In this document: one piece after another, positions 36,791 to 46,188 of the stretch
Layout: every line of letters starts with the position of its first letter
Numbering within the stretch: the first letter of the stretch is position 1
Origin: Biscogniauxia marginata
Taxonomy: Eukaryota; Ascomycota; Sordariomycetes; Xylariales; Xylariaceae
Length of the DNA: 64,000 nucleotides
Direction: 5' to 3'
Assembly: GCA_022695795.1 (NCBI GenBank)
Contig: MU404127.1
Location: forward strand, 1-64,000
Notes under the pieces: model-generated
Told to the model about the DNA's origin: nothing
The model's input: the letters and a program-made list of their open reading frames with translations, nothing else
Database searches by the model: none
Translations under genes and position numbers: made by a program

Positions 36791-37306
36791 ATATGAGAAA
36801 TAAAGTATAAAAAGGCGTTTCAGAAACCCAAAGTTTATTAATTATAAGCGGTTGGATTTTGCGGTTATTAAGACATCTTCAAGCCCTAGTAGCGACATTT
36901 ATCCGCCATGTTTTAGGCGAAATTCATATGAATCAGTTGCCAGGGTTCACACTGAATCCTCTTGTGTTACCCTTCCTCTCCCTATTTGCTTTCGTAGGCG
37001 AGTGTCACCACTCTGTGTCTAAGGTACATCACTGCGACTGATTTTGCAGTGGCACCAACTAGACAACAAGTCGTCGCGGCCTGTCTCGATACGACGTCAA
37101 ATTCGTACGTATACGGAATCAATAATGGCTGATATCAGCATGAAGGATCCAGCTCGACGTTGTCAACCAGTCAAGACCGGGGCTCTGGTTTTCGAGTCGG
37201 AATTCTTGATACATCACTGTTACATTATACCAATGAGGATGAAATGCATAGAGTTTATGAGAGCGAGCTGTAATTCTGAGTCTGAGTACCTGCCCCTAGG
37301 ACTTTT
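36791..37306. other. Spacer at the right border of the AT-rich block
   Basis: Base composition returns abruptly to normal at about 36,770-36,840. The segment then runs to the 3' end of the proline iminopeptidase gene. A 97-codon plus-strand frame (37044-37337) has no recognisable content. Confidence 0.5.
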
Positions 37307-38282
37307 TCAGCCTGAGAGAAAACCACCGCACACCTGAAGGAAACGTTCAGGCTGTTCCCAATGGGCCATGTGGCTCGAGTTCTCAAAGGTAACCCACTTG
37401 ACGCGGGGGATAGCCTTGAACCACGGCTCAACGCAAACATCAGTCATCTCATCATATCTGCCATTTAGGACTAGAGTGTCCACACTGATTTCGTGGGCAA
37501 TCTTATACCCCTCCCAATCTTTGAGGCTGCCTACAATGAGGAGCTCAGAAGGTCCCTGCCTTGATTTCATGGTTATTAGCATCGTCACATCGACTGAGTA
37601 TAAGAAAGGAATCTATTTACATAGTTAGGTAGGCGGTTGAGTCTTCATGGAGGTTCTTGAAGGCGGCCTGGACATCTTCCGGACGGGGATCGAGGCGGCA
37701 CACATGCTGCTTGTAGAAAAATGCACTAGCCTTCTCATATTCTGGACTGTCGTGGTCGGAACTCTCGAGGGCCTCCCGCATATCCTGTGGCAGTTCAGAT
37801 CGCAGTTGATCATTCCCTACTACGTAGAGAGGCATGCTGGCTGGAGAGCTAGCTATAATCAACTTTTTCAGCCCTTTTGGGTGACGGGTAGCATAGACGG
37901 CACCGAGCATGCCGCCCCAGCTTTGCCCAAGTAGGAAGAACCCCCTTTCCCGTAGCTTTAAGTGATCGACCAGGTTGTCAAGCTCTTGGATGAAAAGATC
38001 GAACGTCCAGAATGATTCATCTCCCATCTTTTCACGATAGTGGGTAGACCGTCCACAGCCGACTTGATCGTAGAACACGATCGGAATTCCATATTTGCCG
38101 TACAAGTTAGTAAGCGGTGACAGATATTCATGGCCAGCTCCAGGGCCGCCGTGCAGAGTGATAAGTGGCAGGAGCGGCGAGCCCTCAAGGCTGCCGTAGA
38201 CCTTATACCAAGTGCTACCTGGTTTTCCACCGTTGGGTGCCTCGAAGCTCACCTCTCCCTCGAGAACATGGACAGCGACCAT
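37307..38282 (-). CDS. Proline iminopeptidase (prolyl aminopeptidase, alpha/beta hydrolase, family S33)
   Basis: The enzyme removes N-terminal proline from peptides. Exon 1 is 38282-37621 and exon 2 is 37559-37307. The 61-nt intron (37620-37560, branch TGCTAATAACC) restores AYLTMQGPSELLIVGSLKDW. The product is 304 residues, the normal family size. HGGPG at residues 44-48 is the oxyanion loop, and GQSWGG places the catalytic Ser at 121. The acid lies in LVLNGRYDEMTD and the catalytic His in SSHMAHWEQPERF. No signal peptide is seen, so the enzyme is probably cytosolic. It is the only clearly intact enzyme gene between two broken ones and lies head-to-head with the permease pseudogene. It might have served peptide or amino acid use or a metabolite cluster; the sequence does not decide. 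Confidence 0.88.
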
Positions 38283-38872
38283 TGTGAAGACTTGACGGAC
38301 CTAGTGAATAACGATGTGCTCAAAAGCGCGAGGGGTGAAGAGTAAACTGTCCGAGAAACAATAGATTGCAGACGAAAGAAATGATACAGGTATAGCCTCG
38401 AGTTGCGCACGCCCACGAGCTCTCAATGAACGTTACGGGTAAGGGTGCGACTCACAGTGCAAGGTCTCATCGAGGCTACGCCACCCGCGTGCGGGGGAAT
38501 GAAGTGATGAAAGAGGTATTGGTACAAGATACATGTTGGCTGCAAGGGCTTTCAAATGTTATTGTGCATGCATGCATGTATTGGGGGCAACTGAACCCCC
38601 TCCCCCCGGGTACCGTCACATGCAGACAGCGAACTCTGCCCTACGGTGTTTCTGAGGTTCAAGGGCTGACCGTTCGAGTAGGCTTGGATATGGTAGGAGC
38701 CGTTTGTTAGACATGCTATCTGTATGAAGCCTCTTTCTATACCCGAACTTGCCGAGTCAGAAACGCGACAAGTTGTCTACCGTTCTTTCGCATTTTCTAA
38801 TCATTCGAGTTGCGATTTTATCGTTTTATGTCACACGCATTGGTAAACCTAAGAAATCAGTTCCTATCCACG
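38283..38872. other. Shared divergent promoter region (peptidase / permease)
   Basis: About 590 bases between two head-to-head genes. A 94-codon frame at 38426-38710 has no family features. No specific operator was recognised. Confidence 0.5.
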
Positions 38873-40632
38873 ATGAGCAAGGGCGACATTGAACTCCGGG
38901 CTGTGAGTGACCGCGATGTCACATCCTCCATGCCCACCCATTATTCGTTCTCTTCTTACGACGATGCGTTGACTCTGCAGCGGCTTGGGAAGCGGCCGCG
39001 TCTTAATCGCAGCTTTGGATTCATGTCGATTCTAGGAATCTCGTGTACGGCCCTCTGCCCCTGGGAGAGTGTACTCCTTACATCCGTCCCTACCCTCTTG
39101 GTCGGTGGCGCCGCTAGAGTCGTATGGGCTCTTGTGGCAAACTGGATCGGTATCTTGTCCGTGTACGCAACTTTGGCGGAGCTGGCGTCGATAGCACCCA
39201 CTGCGGGTGGACAATTTAAGATGATGCTTCTCGATACCTTTTTTATCCCATGCTCACACAACATTTTTTGGCACCCTAGATCACTGGGTTTCCATGTTGG
39301 CTCCATCCTCAACAACTACGTTCCTTGCGTATTTGACCGCCTGGCTCACTGCTATAGCGTGGCAAGCAATTGCTACTTCCGTCGGATACCTCATTGCCAC
39401 ACTCCTTCAGGGCATCATTGTGTTAGCTCAGCCCAGCTATGTACCACAAGCTTGGCAAACTGTGTTGCTCATCTGGGCAATATCCCTTTTTTGCGTTATG
39501 ATAAACTCTATATCGAGCCGAATCCTTTCGAAATTTGAAGGGTTCATCCTCATTTTTCATCTCGTGGGATTTTTCGGCGTATTGATTCCACTAGTGTATT
39601 TGGCTCCTCATAATAACGCATCTGATGTTTTTACCACATTTTTCTATAACGGCGACTGGCCAAGCCAGGGCCTCGTCTTTCTTGTGGGATTTCCAACAAT
39701 GGCCATCTCACTCCTCGGTGCTGATTGCGCGGTTCACATGTCTGAGGAAATCCAGTCTGCTCCTGTCGTGATGCCGCGGGCGTTGATTTATATCATCCTC
39801 ATCAACGGGGCATTGGCATTTGCTATTGTCATAGCACTGCTTTTCTGTACGACTGACTTAGAAGCCGCCGTTGCGGCAGCAGATACCTTATTTTATCCAT
39901 CTCTTTATATATTCAAATTAGCACTGAACTCAACGGCCGGAGCCATCGTTTTAGCTAGCATTGTTTTAATTCTCTCGGTTGCCGCTAGTGTTGGAATCTA
40001 CGCCTCCGCTTCCCGCATGCTTTGGTCATTCTCCCGGATAAGGGACTTCCATTTCACCAATACATGGTAAAGGTAAGTAACCAAAACGCATCTAGTCAGG
40101 AGACCCGAGAAGCAACTATCAGATATGAGTGTGTTCTAACTTAGTTGTCAATGTTTAAACAGCTCGCGAGGAACTCTCTCCCAGTCAACGCTATCTTTGT
40201 TACTTATGCCATAACTATACTTCTTTCGCTAGTTGTGCTTGGATCTGCCGTGGCATTACAGGCCTTGCTCTCTCTTGTGAATGCGGCCCTCTTCACTTCA
40301 TATACTCTAGTTTGTGGACTCTTATTGTGGCGCCGCTGTACTGGAGCGATTCGGCCCTACGGTTCTGTCACTAACTCTGAGCTTATCGACGGAAATACAT
40401 TAACCTAGGGCCCTGGAAACTCCCGGAACCCTTGGGGGTTGCAAACAACATTTTCACCTGTCTGTACAGCTTATTTACCTTATTCTGGTCATTTTGGCCG
40501 CAAGTCAATCATCCGACACCTAGCACGTTTAATTGGAGTGCTGTAGTGTTTGGTTCACTGGTTTCCTTGAGTATCTTATGGTATTTCATTCGAGTAAAGC
40601 ATTATTTTCATGGGCCTATCAAGGAAATTTAA
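38873..40632 (+). pseudogene. APC-superfamily amino acid/GABA/choline-type permease, three lesions
   Basis: This was a 12-helix permease of the fungal GABA/choline type (APC superfamily). Readable segments include YDDALTLQRLGKRPRLNRSF, LAELASIAPTAGGQ, HWVSMLAPSSTTTFLAYL, LIPLVYLAPHNNASDVF and GVANNIFTCLYSLFTLFWSF. Three lesions are visible. The first intron (39216-39279) joins Gln-Tyr-His correctly, but its donor reads TTAAGA instead of GTAAGA. One base is missing near 40036, where CCCGGATAAGGG should read as a frame continuing GLPFHQYMVK before the next donor at 40073. A TAG at 40406-40408 replaces the Trp expected in LTWGPWKLPEP. The second intron is 40073-40162. An upstream in-frame Met at 38828 could also be the start. 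The sequence is otherwise well preserved, so loss seems recent; a sequencing error could explain the single-base deletion, but hardly all three. Confidence 0.85.
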
Positions 40633-42480
40633 GCGGACTGTTAAGCTCAGTCAAGGATGCAGGGACTCTAGGAAACATGATGTATATTCACAATTTCAAT
40701 TGATCCAGCAGAAGAGAAGGGAACTTTTGAGGTTCTTTAACTTTTCTATCTTAACTTCAGTAACCTACATTTACTAATCGAAAAAAAAAAATCTTTATAT
40801 TAACTTTCTTCTTTATTATTTATTAATAGCACTAGCTGGTCACAGTACTCTGATCAACTCCCATTCACCACATTAACTTGGTGTAGTGCGGGTGTAGATT
40901 AGTAAGTAATCCACGTGGTTGACTTACACCAACCACGTATGGTGGTGTAATGGACAGGTTGACAGATCGATCGATATCGAACGCTTGGCAAAACCGCCCC
41001 GATCACTTTATGCGGAATATATACGAATAGTCGCGTGAAATCGCGGCATAATAGCGCGATTACACGCGGGTATTCGTGTATACTCGTAAACGTTACGGTG
41101 AGTGTACTGAGAAGCTAGGGACGGAGGCGGCAGCAAGCAGCTAATACCCTGTTGATGAGAATTTCACAACTAAAGAGGAAAGAAGAAGCGAACTAGATAC
41201 AACTGGGGTCATCTATTTATAAGAGAATTATTCTGCTTAGATTCTTTCCCTATTGCGAGGTAGCCGCTTGTCCTGTAGGAAGGTCCGTACAGGCCGTCAC
41301 AGTTACTTCACATGCCTTGAGCACCGAAGACTCAGCACATGAAAGAACTTAGGTCATTCCAAGGTTGATGGGGGGATTAGGAAGGGGGATCAGTCCGTTT
41401 TCCCCTCTAACCATTCAAGATTACCCCTGTTAAAACTGAAAAGAATTGCCGGCCGTAGCTCATCGAGGTATTTTATCCTAGCAGCCTCGATGGTGGAGCA
41501 CCTGGCCGTTATTGTAAGGAATTGCGATTGTAATGGTTCTTGATAATTATAGTAGTCCCGTCGTTGACCTTCACCAGGCAGACCCAACGCTGCCTCAAGC
41601 GATACAAGACGTATTACACACTAATGGAGATGGTATTAGGTTCTGGACGACTTGGTGTGGTTGTGGAAACGCCTTCGAGATGCTGACAGCGCAGAAGACG
41701 CTCATCGCCAACTCGAAGGACGGTGGAGGGATCAAAAGTCAGCTATAAGATATTGTTCTCGCCAACAAATTAGTTCTGCCAGTTTACGTTGGCAGACAGT
41801 CGAATTGCCGTAGCCATGGAGTAACCCGCCTTGAAGCCCTCTTTGAGGAGTTGGCGGGCCCGGAAAAGGGTCAAACAATTTATTACGAATACATTGAACT
41901 TCTGAGATTCTACATCAAATATTGTACAAAAAAGGTTTGCTATATTTTTGATACAGGGTGTCACTTAGGACCCGAAGGGCAAAGAGGACGTCGAGGATTT
42001 CGTCTCATATCCTCAGCTAGTGCCAAGACTTATAGGGGTGTCAGGAAATTATTTTACAATATTCAGGACGTTAGGACATCATTGTGAAAACTAAGTTCTA
42101 ACAATATTCCAGACTATAGCTATGTATGTATACCGATAAACATAAAGGTTCATGGGTTTGTTGTGATTGTTCTCCGTGTATATGGTCGTGCTAATGGATG
42201 GATAGGCGAGGGCCAGGATGCCGGCGCAAGAACATCAAACTGCCAAACTGATAGACCACCAAGCTTGGAGTATGATCTTACCAAAGCACATTTTTTTGTT
42301 TGCTTCGGGGTCCAAAAATAGTAGAAGCTTGGGCGAACTTGTCAAAAATATCGTTTGTATGTGTGTATGCGCTGTGTTTACCCGCCTAATCCCATCCATC
42401 ACTACCCCCTAAGCCTATGCAAACAACGCATGTGAGTTAGCCTTAAACATGCTGTCATCTCTCCACCCTTCCAGCTTCGT
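40633..42480. other. Decayed intergenic DNA with transposon-like fragments
   Basis: About 1.8 kb without an intact gene. It contains a short hairpin (41018-41082). On the minus strand several frames with stops look protein-like (for example ITARCSTIEAARIKYLDELR near 41420-41510 and ARQLLKEGFKAGYSMATAI near 41810-41870), but I cannot place them in a family. A TACAGGGTGTCACTTAGGAC word at 41954-41973 resembles ends of Tc1/mariner-type elements; no partner end was found. Confidence 0.45.
41018..41082. repeat. 28-bp imperfect inverted repeat, 9-nt loop
   Basis: Arm 41018-41045 (containing CGCGTGAAATCGCG) pairs with 41055-41082 (CGCGATTACACGCG) with four mismatches. It is GC-rich relative to its surroundings. 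It may be a transposon end or a small foldback element. Confidence 0.65.
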
Positions 42481-42497
42481 AGGCTGACCGTGATCAA

Positions 42498-42770
42498 CAA
42501 CTATCCAGATTCTGGAAACCCCAATACCAGCCGCGCTATAGGCTTCCCTGGGCCTTCATGACGGCCTTCTGGGTCATCTCGTCGGCTCTCTGTCTCGTGA
42601 TTCGAGCCTACCTCAAACGCGAGAACGCCCGGCGACTAGCGCTGCTCGAGAACCAAGTCATTGGCGAGGAGAAGGAGATGCTCGACACTGGAAGCCAAAC
42701 GATGATGATTGATAACGATGACCTGGATCAGACCGATCGCGAGAACCTCGGGTTCATCTACCCGCTTTAG
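42498..42770 (+). pseudogene. C-terminal remnant of an MFS transporter (Dal5/TNA1-like)
   Basis: One frame runs through FWKPQYQPRYRLPWAFMTAF, a hydrophobic helix (VISSALCLVIRAYL), and the tail motif KRENARR. It ends DQTDRENLGFIYPL and a stop. This matches the last helix and tail of fungal anion:cation symporter (allantoate or nicotinate permease) transporters, where WxREN-ARR and a closing DLTD-xxN-xxFRYxL pattern are common. About 85 residues remain and the ~400 residues before them are absent. The upstream frame meets a stop at 42479-42481. Confidence 0.6.
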
Positions 42771-43053
42771 CAGGTATATGATGAGAGCTTAAAGGGACCG
42801 ATACTACCACCTCGCTGATTTCTATCGTCAACCAAGATGATCCACTCAAGACCTCGCCTGAATTCTAGGAATGGGGTTGGTATGGGAAGTCATGATATAT
42901 AGTCAAGGCCTGGTCTACTAGCGGCTGTCCAAGAATGGTGTAAATCAAGGCGGGAGTTACACTTGAACTCTCAGACAGCAACAACATGAAGATCCCAGTC
43001 ACATCTGGGGTCTGGCTGCTCGGTAGGTCTTAGCGCAAGATACAATGGGTAGA
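42771..43053. other. Short spacer, nothing recognised
   Basis: Between the MFS remnant and the inverted repeat at 43054. No supported feature. Confidence 0.5.
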
Positions 43054-43194
43054 CATTAGTCTCCGTGCATACCCCGAATCTGAATAATAATGATTATACT
43101 GTTTTGCACTTGAAAAAAGAAAACTAGAAAAAAACTAGAAAATAAAGCGTTTAATCATTATTATTCAGATTCGGGGTATGCACAGAGACTAATG
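43054..43194. repeat. Near-perfect 43-bp inverted repeat with 55-nt spacer
   Basis: Arm 43054-43096 (CATTAGTCTCCGTGCATACC onward) is the reverse complement of 43152-43194 with a single mismatch. The spacer is A-rich, with the TAGAAAA word repeated. The right arm ends 21 bases from the stop codon of the gene at 43215-44474, so it lies in that gene's 3' region and could form a strong hairpin in its RNA. It may be a foldback/MITE or a 3' end hairpin. Confidence 0.85.
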
Positions 43195-43214
43195 AACGCC
43201 CCTATACCATCACT

Positions 43215-44474
43215 CTAGTCCCCACACTTTCTATGCTTACACTCGCGACCATAATCTTTTGGGTCATCATTCTCGGCAGATGGGCTGGGTCTGGCCTTGG
43301 CCTCGGCTGAACATTCTGCGCAGCTTTTGAATAGCAGAGAGTCCAGAGCCCTCTGAATTTTCGGAAGCCTCTCCGTCCTTCCCCAGTCAAATATAGCATT
43401 TATGTACGCTCTCAGCTTGTGCACATATTCGGGCTCTGTAGCTGACAGGCCAAACTGTTTAATGTACCTCGTATGGTATTCCCCTTTCTCATTATGCCAT
43501 GTAGCGAAGAGAATGGCTGTGTATTGGTTGATCGCAATCGAGAAGCAGGTAGTATCTAGTAATGGACCAGACGAATGCTTTTCGATCTGGCTATTTAGAA
43601 TGCGAAGCACATTAGCCATTGTCGCCGCGCCTACTAGACACTGATTCACGGCCCATTGTAAAGGTTCCGGTCCCTTCGCCTCGATCACGAAGAATGGGAA
43701 AGTTACCATCTCTTTATTCACGCCTTCCGATAGTTTGGCTTCACCCTTATCCATGGCGATTTCTTGCGGCTCTGTAAATACATCCAACTCGTAGCCATAT
43801 AACATGTCCGGCTTGGTTGAACACACTCTAAAGTCAGCAAGCCTATCTGAGCCGGGGACTAGATCGGGGTAAAGAGGCGCGAGAGCTGCATCAAGTAATG
43901 GCCAGCCACTGGAAGTTAACTCCTTGATGATATCCATTCTTTTCAGAACCCTCGAAACACGTTCTTCGATGTGGTATTCGATTTGTAGGTTAGTCAATGA
44001 TTCAAAAATATCAATAACGGCCCGGTCGTGTTGAGAGTATTCTTGTTGCCTGTCCTGGATCCAGTTCCAAGCAGTCTGGACATACTCTGGTAGCAGCAGT
44101 TCTTTGTTGATATATATATTATTCCTCCGTAGGTTCTTTTGGATGAAGGCTGGTGTTCGAATTATGGAGTCGGTTTTAGCAGTGGAAGTTTGGTTGTCTC
44201 CCTGCTGTGTGGTGGGCCTGGTTTCCCCCATATTGGAGTCTGGGATGGTCGATGGAGTGCTGGGCTTTCTCGTTATGACTGCCCTCCTTTGCGTCTTCAG
44301 TCGGGTCGAGTACTGATGTGTTGATGACGGGCTTGTTTCTGCAGGTATTTGATCCAACCAGTTGAAAATAAGTTCCGCCAAAGTAGTTGAACAGAAATTA
44401 TTATGCTCCAAGTCTTCAGAAGATCCTTGAACTGTGTCTTGATCGTGTGGCTCTGTTGCTTTTCTGTTCGCCAT
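43215..44474 (-). CDS. Uncharacterised fungal protein, possible PD-(D/E)XK nuclease-like fold (DUF7924-like)
   Basis: An uninterrupted 419-residue frame without intron or lesion, unlike its broken neighbours. Residues 1-105 are Ser/Thr/Gln-rich and probably disordered. Residues 110-390 are globular. In the core, KPDMLYGYELD (Asp223) is followed about 40 residues later by a strand FPFFVIEAKG (Glu265-Ala-Lys267), then a helix with VNQCLVGAATMANVL. An Asp, then E-x-K on a hydrophobic strand, then a Gln-bearing helix is the layout of PD-(D/E)XK nucleases. Large fungal families of such proteins carry the DUF7924 label (from memory, not checked). Such genes are often patchy between strains. The C-terminus is basic and Cys-containing (GRECKHRKCGD). 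No transposase features are seen. The gene is clear; the function is inferred. Confidence 0.72.
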   Translation of the reverse strand: MANRKATEPHDQDTVQGSSEDLEHNNFCSTTLAELIFNWLDQIPAETSPSSTHQYSTRLKTQRRAVITRKPSTPSTIPDSNMGETRPTTQQGDNQTSTAKTDSIIRTPAFIQKNLRRNNIYINKELLLPEYVQTAWNWIQDRQQEYSQHDRAVIDIFESLTNLQIEYHIEERVSRVLKRMDIIKELTSSGWPLLDAALAPLYPDLVPGSDRLADFRVCSTKPDMLYGYELDVFTEPQEIAMDKGEAKLSEGVNKEMVTFPFFVIEAKGPEPLQWAVNQCLVGAATMANVLRILNSQIEKHSSGPLLDTTCFSIAINQYTAILFATWHNEKGEYHTRYIKQFGLSATEPEYVHKLRAYINAIFDWGRTERLPKIQRALDSLLFKSCAECSAEAKARPSPSAENDDPKDYGRECKHRKCGD

Positions 44475-45232
44475 GTTGATGACCTCTCAAGCTTCTGATA
44501 TTATGGACCTTTTTGGTGTTGATGAAAGGTTATTCTTGAACCGAAAAGAAGACAAATGCATTGATGATAGAAAGAAAGGAAATGTCGGAACTTGAGCCCT
44601 GCTCTGTTCCATTGCTCCACCAAGTTCTTATAGCTGTTCAGAAACCAGATAGATAGATTCTTTCTTCTTTCCTTTCTTTCTTTAGGTTACAACAGGTTGT
44701 TCAGCTTAGTCATCCTCCTCAACCATTGCGCCCGTGACAGGAAAGAAGGCACTGTGCTAATTCAGAGAGTCTTGTTCCTTATTTCTCTCACCTAGCACAT
44801 TGTCAAGAACAAAGAAGTTGTGCCCTGGGTTTATAGGTGGACATCGCTAATCGGTATGATTTTGCTTCGTGGTAAAGTTGGTTTTTTTGTTGCGACCCCT
44901 CTATTAAATAACACTACCCCCTTCCGTATAGAATAGAACTATCAAGAGTTATAAGTAGTACGTTAATAATTACCAGATTTAACAACTATGTCTAATTTTA
45001 AGAGGGTAAGAATCACGTGGAATGGCCATTATTCTATGGGTTTGAGATAGCATAGAGGATGCCATTTTCGGATCCCAAAACCTCCAGTCTTGGAGTCTTC
45101 TATATCGCGTAGGCATCATTTATATGCAATCTGCAGGATCATCCCATGCTGCAGCCCGTCTACGAATGTGAGCACACTCTAAACCCTCCCAACGCGGGAG
45201 GAACGCGTACTGATGAACGTTTTTTATTTTAG
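44475..45232. other. Spacer between the nuclease-like gene and the GMC relic
   Basis: Promoter side of the gene at 43215-44474. A CTTT/TTTC-rich stretch is at about 44661-44685. No N-terminal part of the GMC oxidoreductase is found here: the frame meets stops (TGATGA at about 45211-45216) just upstream. Confidence 0.5.
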
Positions 45233-46188
45233 ATACGGCGCCCGATATTTTCACCGCATGGGACATCGTAGGAAGCACGAGAGACGCCGTCCGGGAGGAG
45301 TACCTTACCAACCGAACAGGTTTGTTTAGGAACCCTTAGCCTACCGCATAATATCATCTGTTAACAAGACCTAGGTCCATGGACGGCGCCGATGGTGATT
45401 ACCGTAGCCTTCCCGGCATTAGAGTGGATCAGAGACGACATCCCCCGGTTCCTCGCCGGCATCGCGAGCATAACCAACCACCTGCCGCCCACCTACGACG
45501 CCACCCTGCGCGCGGGCTACACGGCGCAGCAACTAGAACTCACGGCGCTGCTCGCGCGCCAGGACGTCGCCGTCCTCAAGATCATGTCCACGTCGTGGGG
45601 CCAGCTCGCCGTCAGCGCGATGCACCCGCTGTCGCGGGGCACAGTGCGCACTCCTACCACCGCTTCCGTGTTCTCCCCGCCGGCGATCGACCCGCGCTTC
45701 TGCAGCCACGGCTTCGACTGCGCGGCGCTGCTGCTCGGGCTCGAGCTCGACGACCGGCTGATCCTGACGCCGCCGATGGCCGCGCTCGACGCGGCCATGC
45801 GCACCGAGTTCCACGCCAGCGGCACCACGGCCATGATGCCGCGCGGGCTCGGCGGCGTGGTCGACACCGCGCTCCGCGTGTACGGGACGAGGGGTCTCCG
45901 GGTCGTGGACGCTGGGATCATACCCTTAGTTCCTGGGGCGCATATCCAGGCCGCGGTGTATGCTATCGCAGAGAAGGCATGTTCTGGGTTTCCCCCCCCT
46001 CCCCCTTTTAGGCTCCAATAACGAAGTAGCCTTGCTCAGTTGTATACGAGTCAATACAGACGTGCTGACTTGGGACATTACAGGCGGCGGATATCATCAA
46101 GCTCGAGAATGTCGGCGCTTGGGGTGGAACGCCCTCCTCGCCGAAGAGGCCCCGACCTCGCCCTCCCCACACGATTCGCTATTGGTAG
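45233..46188 (+). pseudogene. GMC oxidoreductase, 5'-truncated (C-terminal half only)
   Basis: GMC enzymes are FAD-dependent alcohol/aryl-alcohol oxidases or dehydrogenases. Exons visible are 45233-45319, 45375-45976 and 46084-46188. The first joins at intron 45320-45374 to give NRTGPWTAPMVITVAFPALE. The last intron (45977-46083) has a GC donor (AAG|GCATGT) and a CAG acceptor, restoring YAIAEKAADIIK. Family marks are MHPLSRGTV, DPRFCSHGFDCAALL, EFHASGTTAMMPRGLGGVVD (first catalytic His), and LRVVDAGIIPLVPGAHIQA (second His region). The N-terminal FAD-binding GxGxxG half and any start codon are missing: stops lie just upstream of 45233. The exon sequences themselves are undamaged and notably GC-rich compared with the surrounding AT-rich DNA. 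It is a relic or rearranged copy. Confidence 0.78.
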
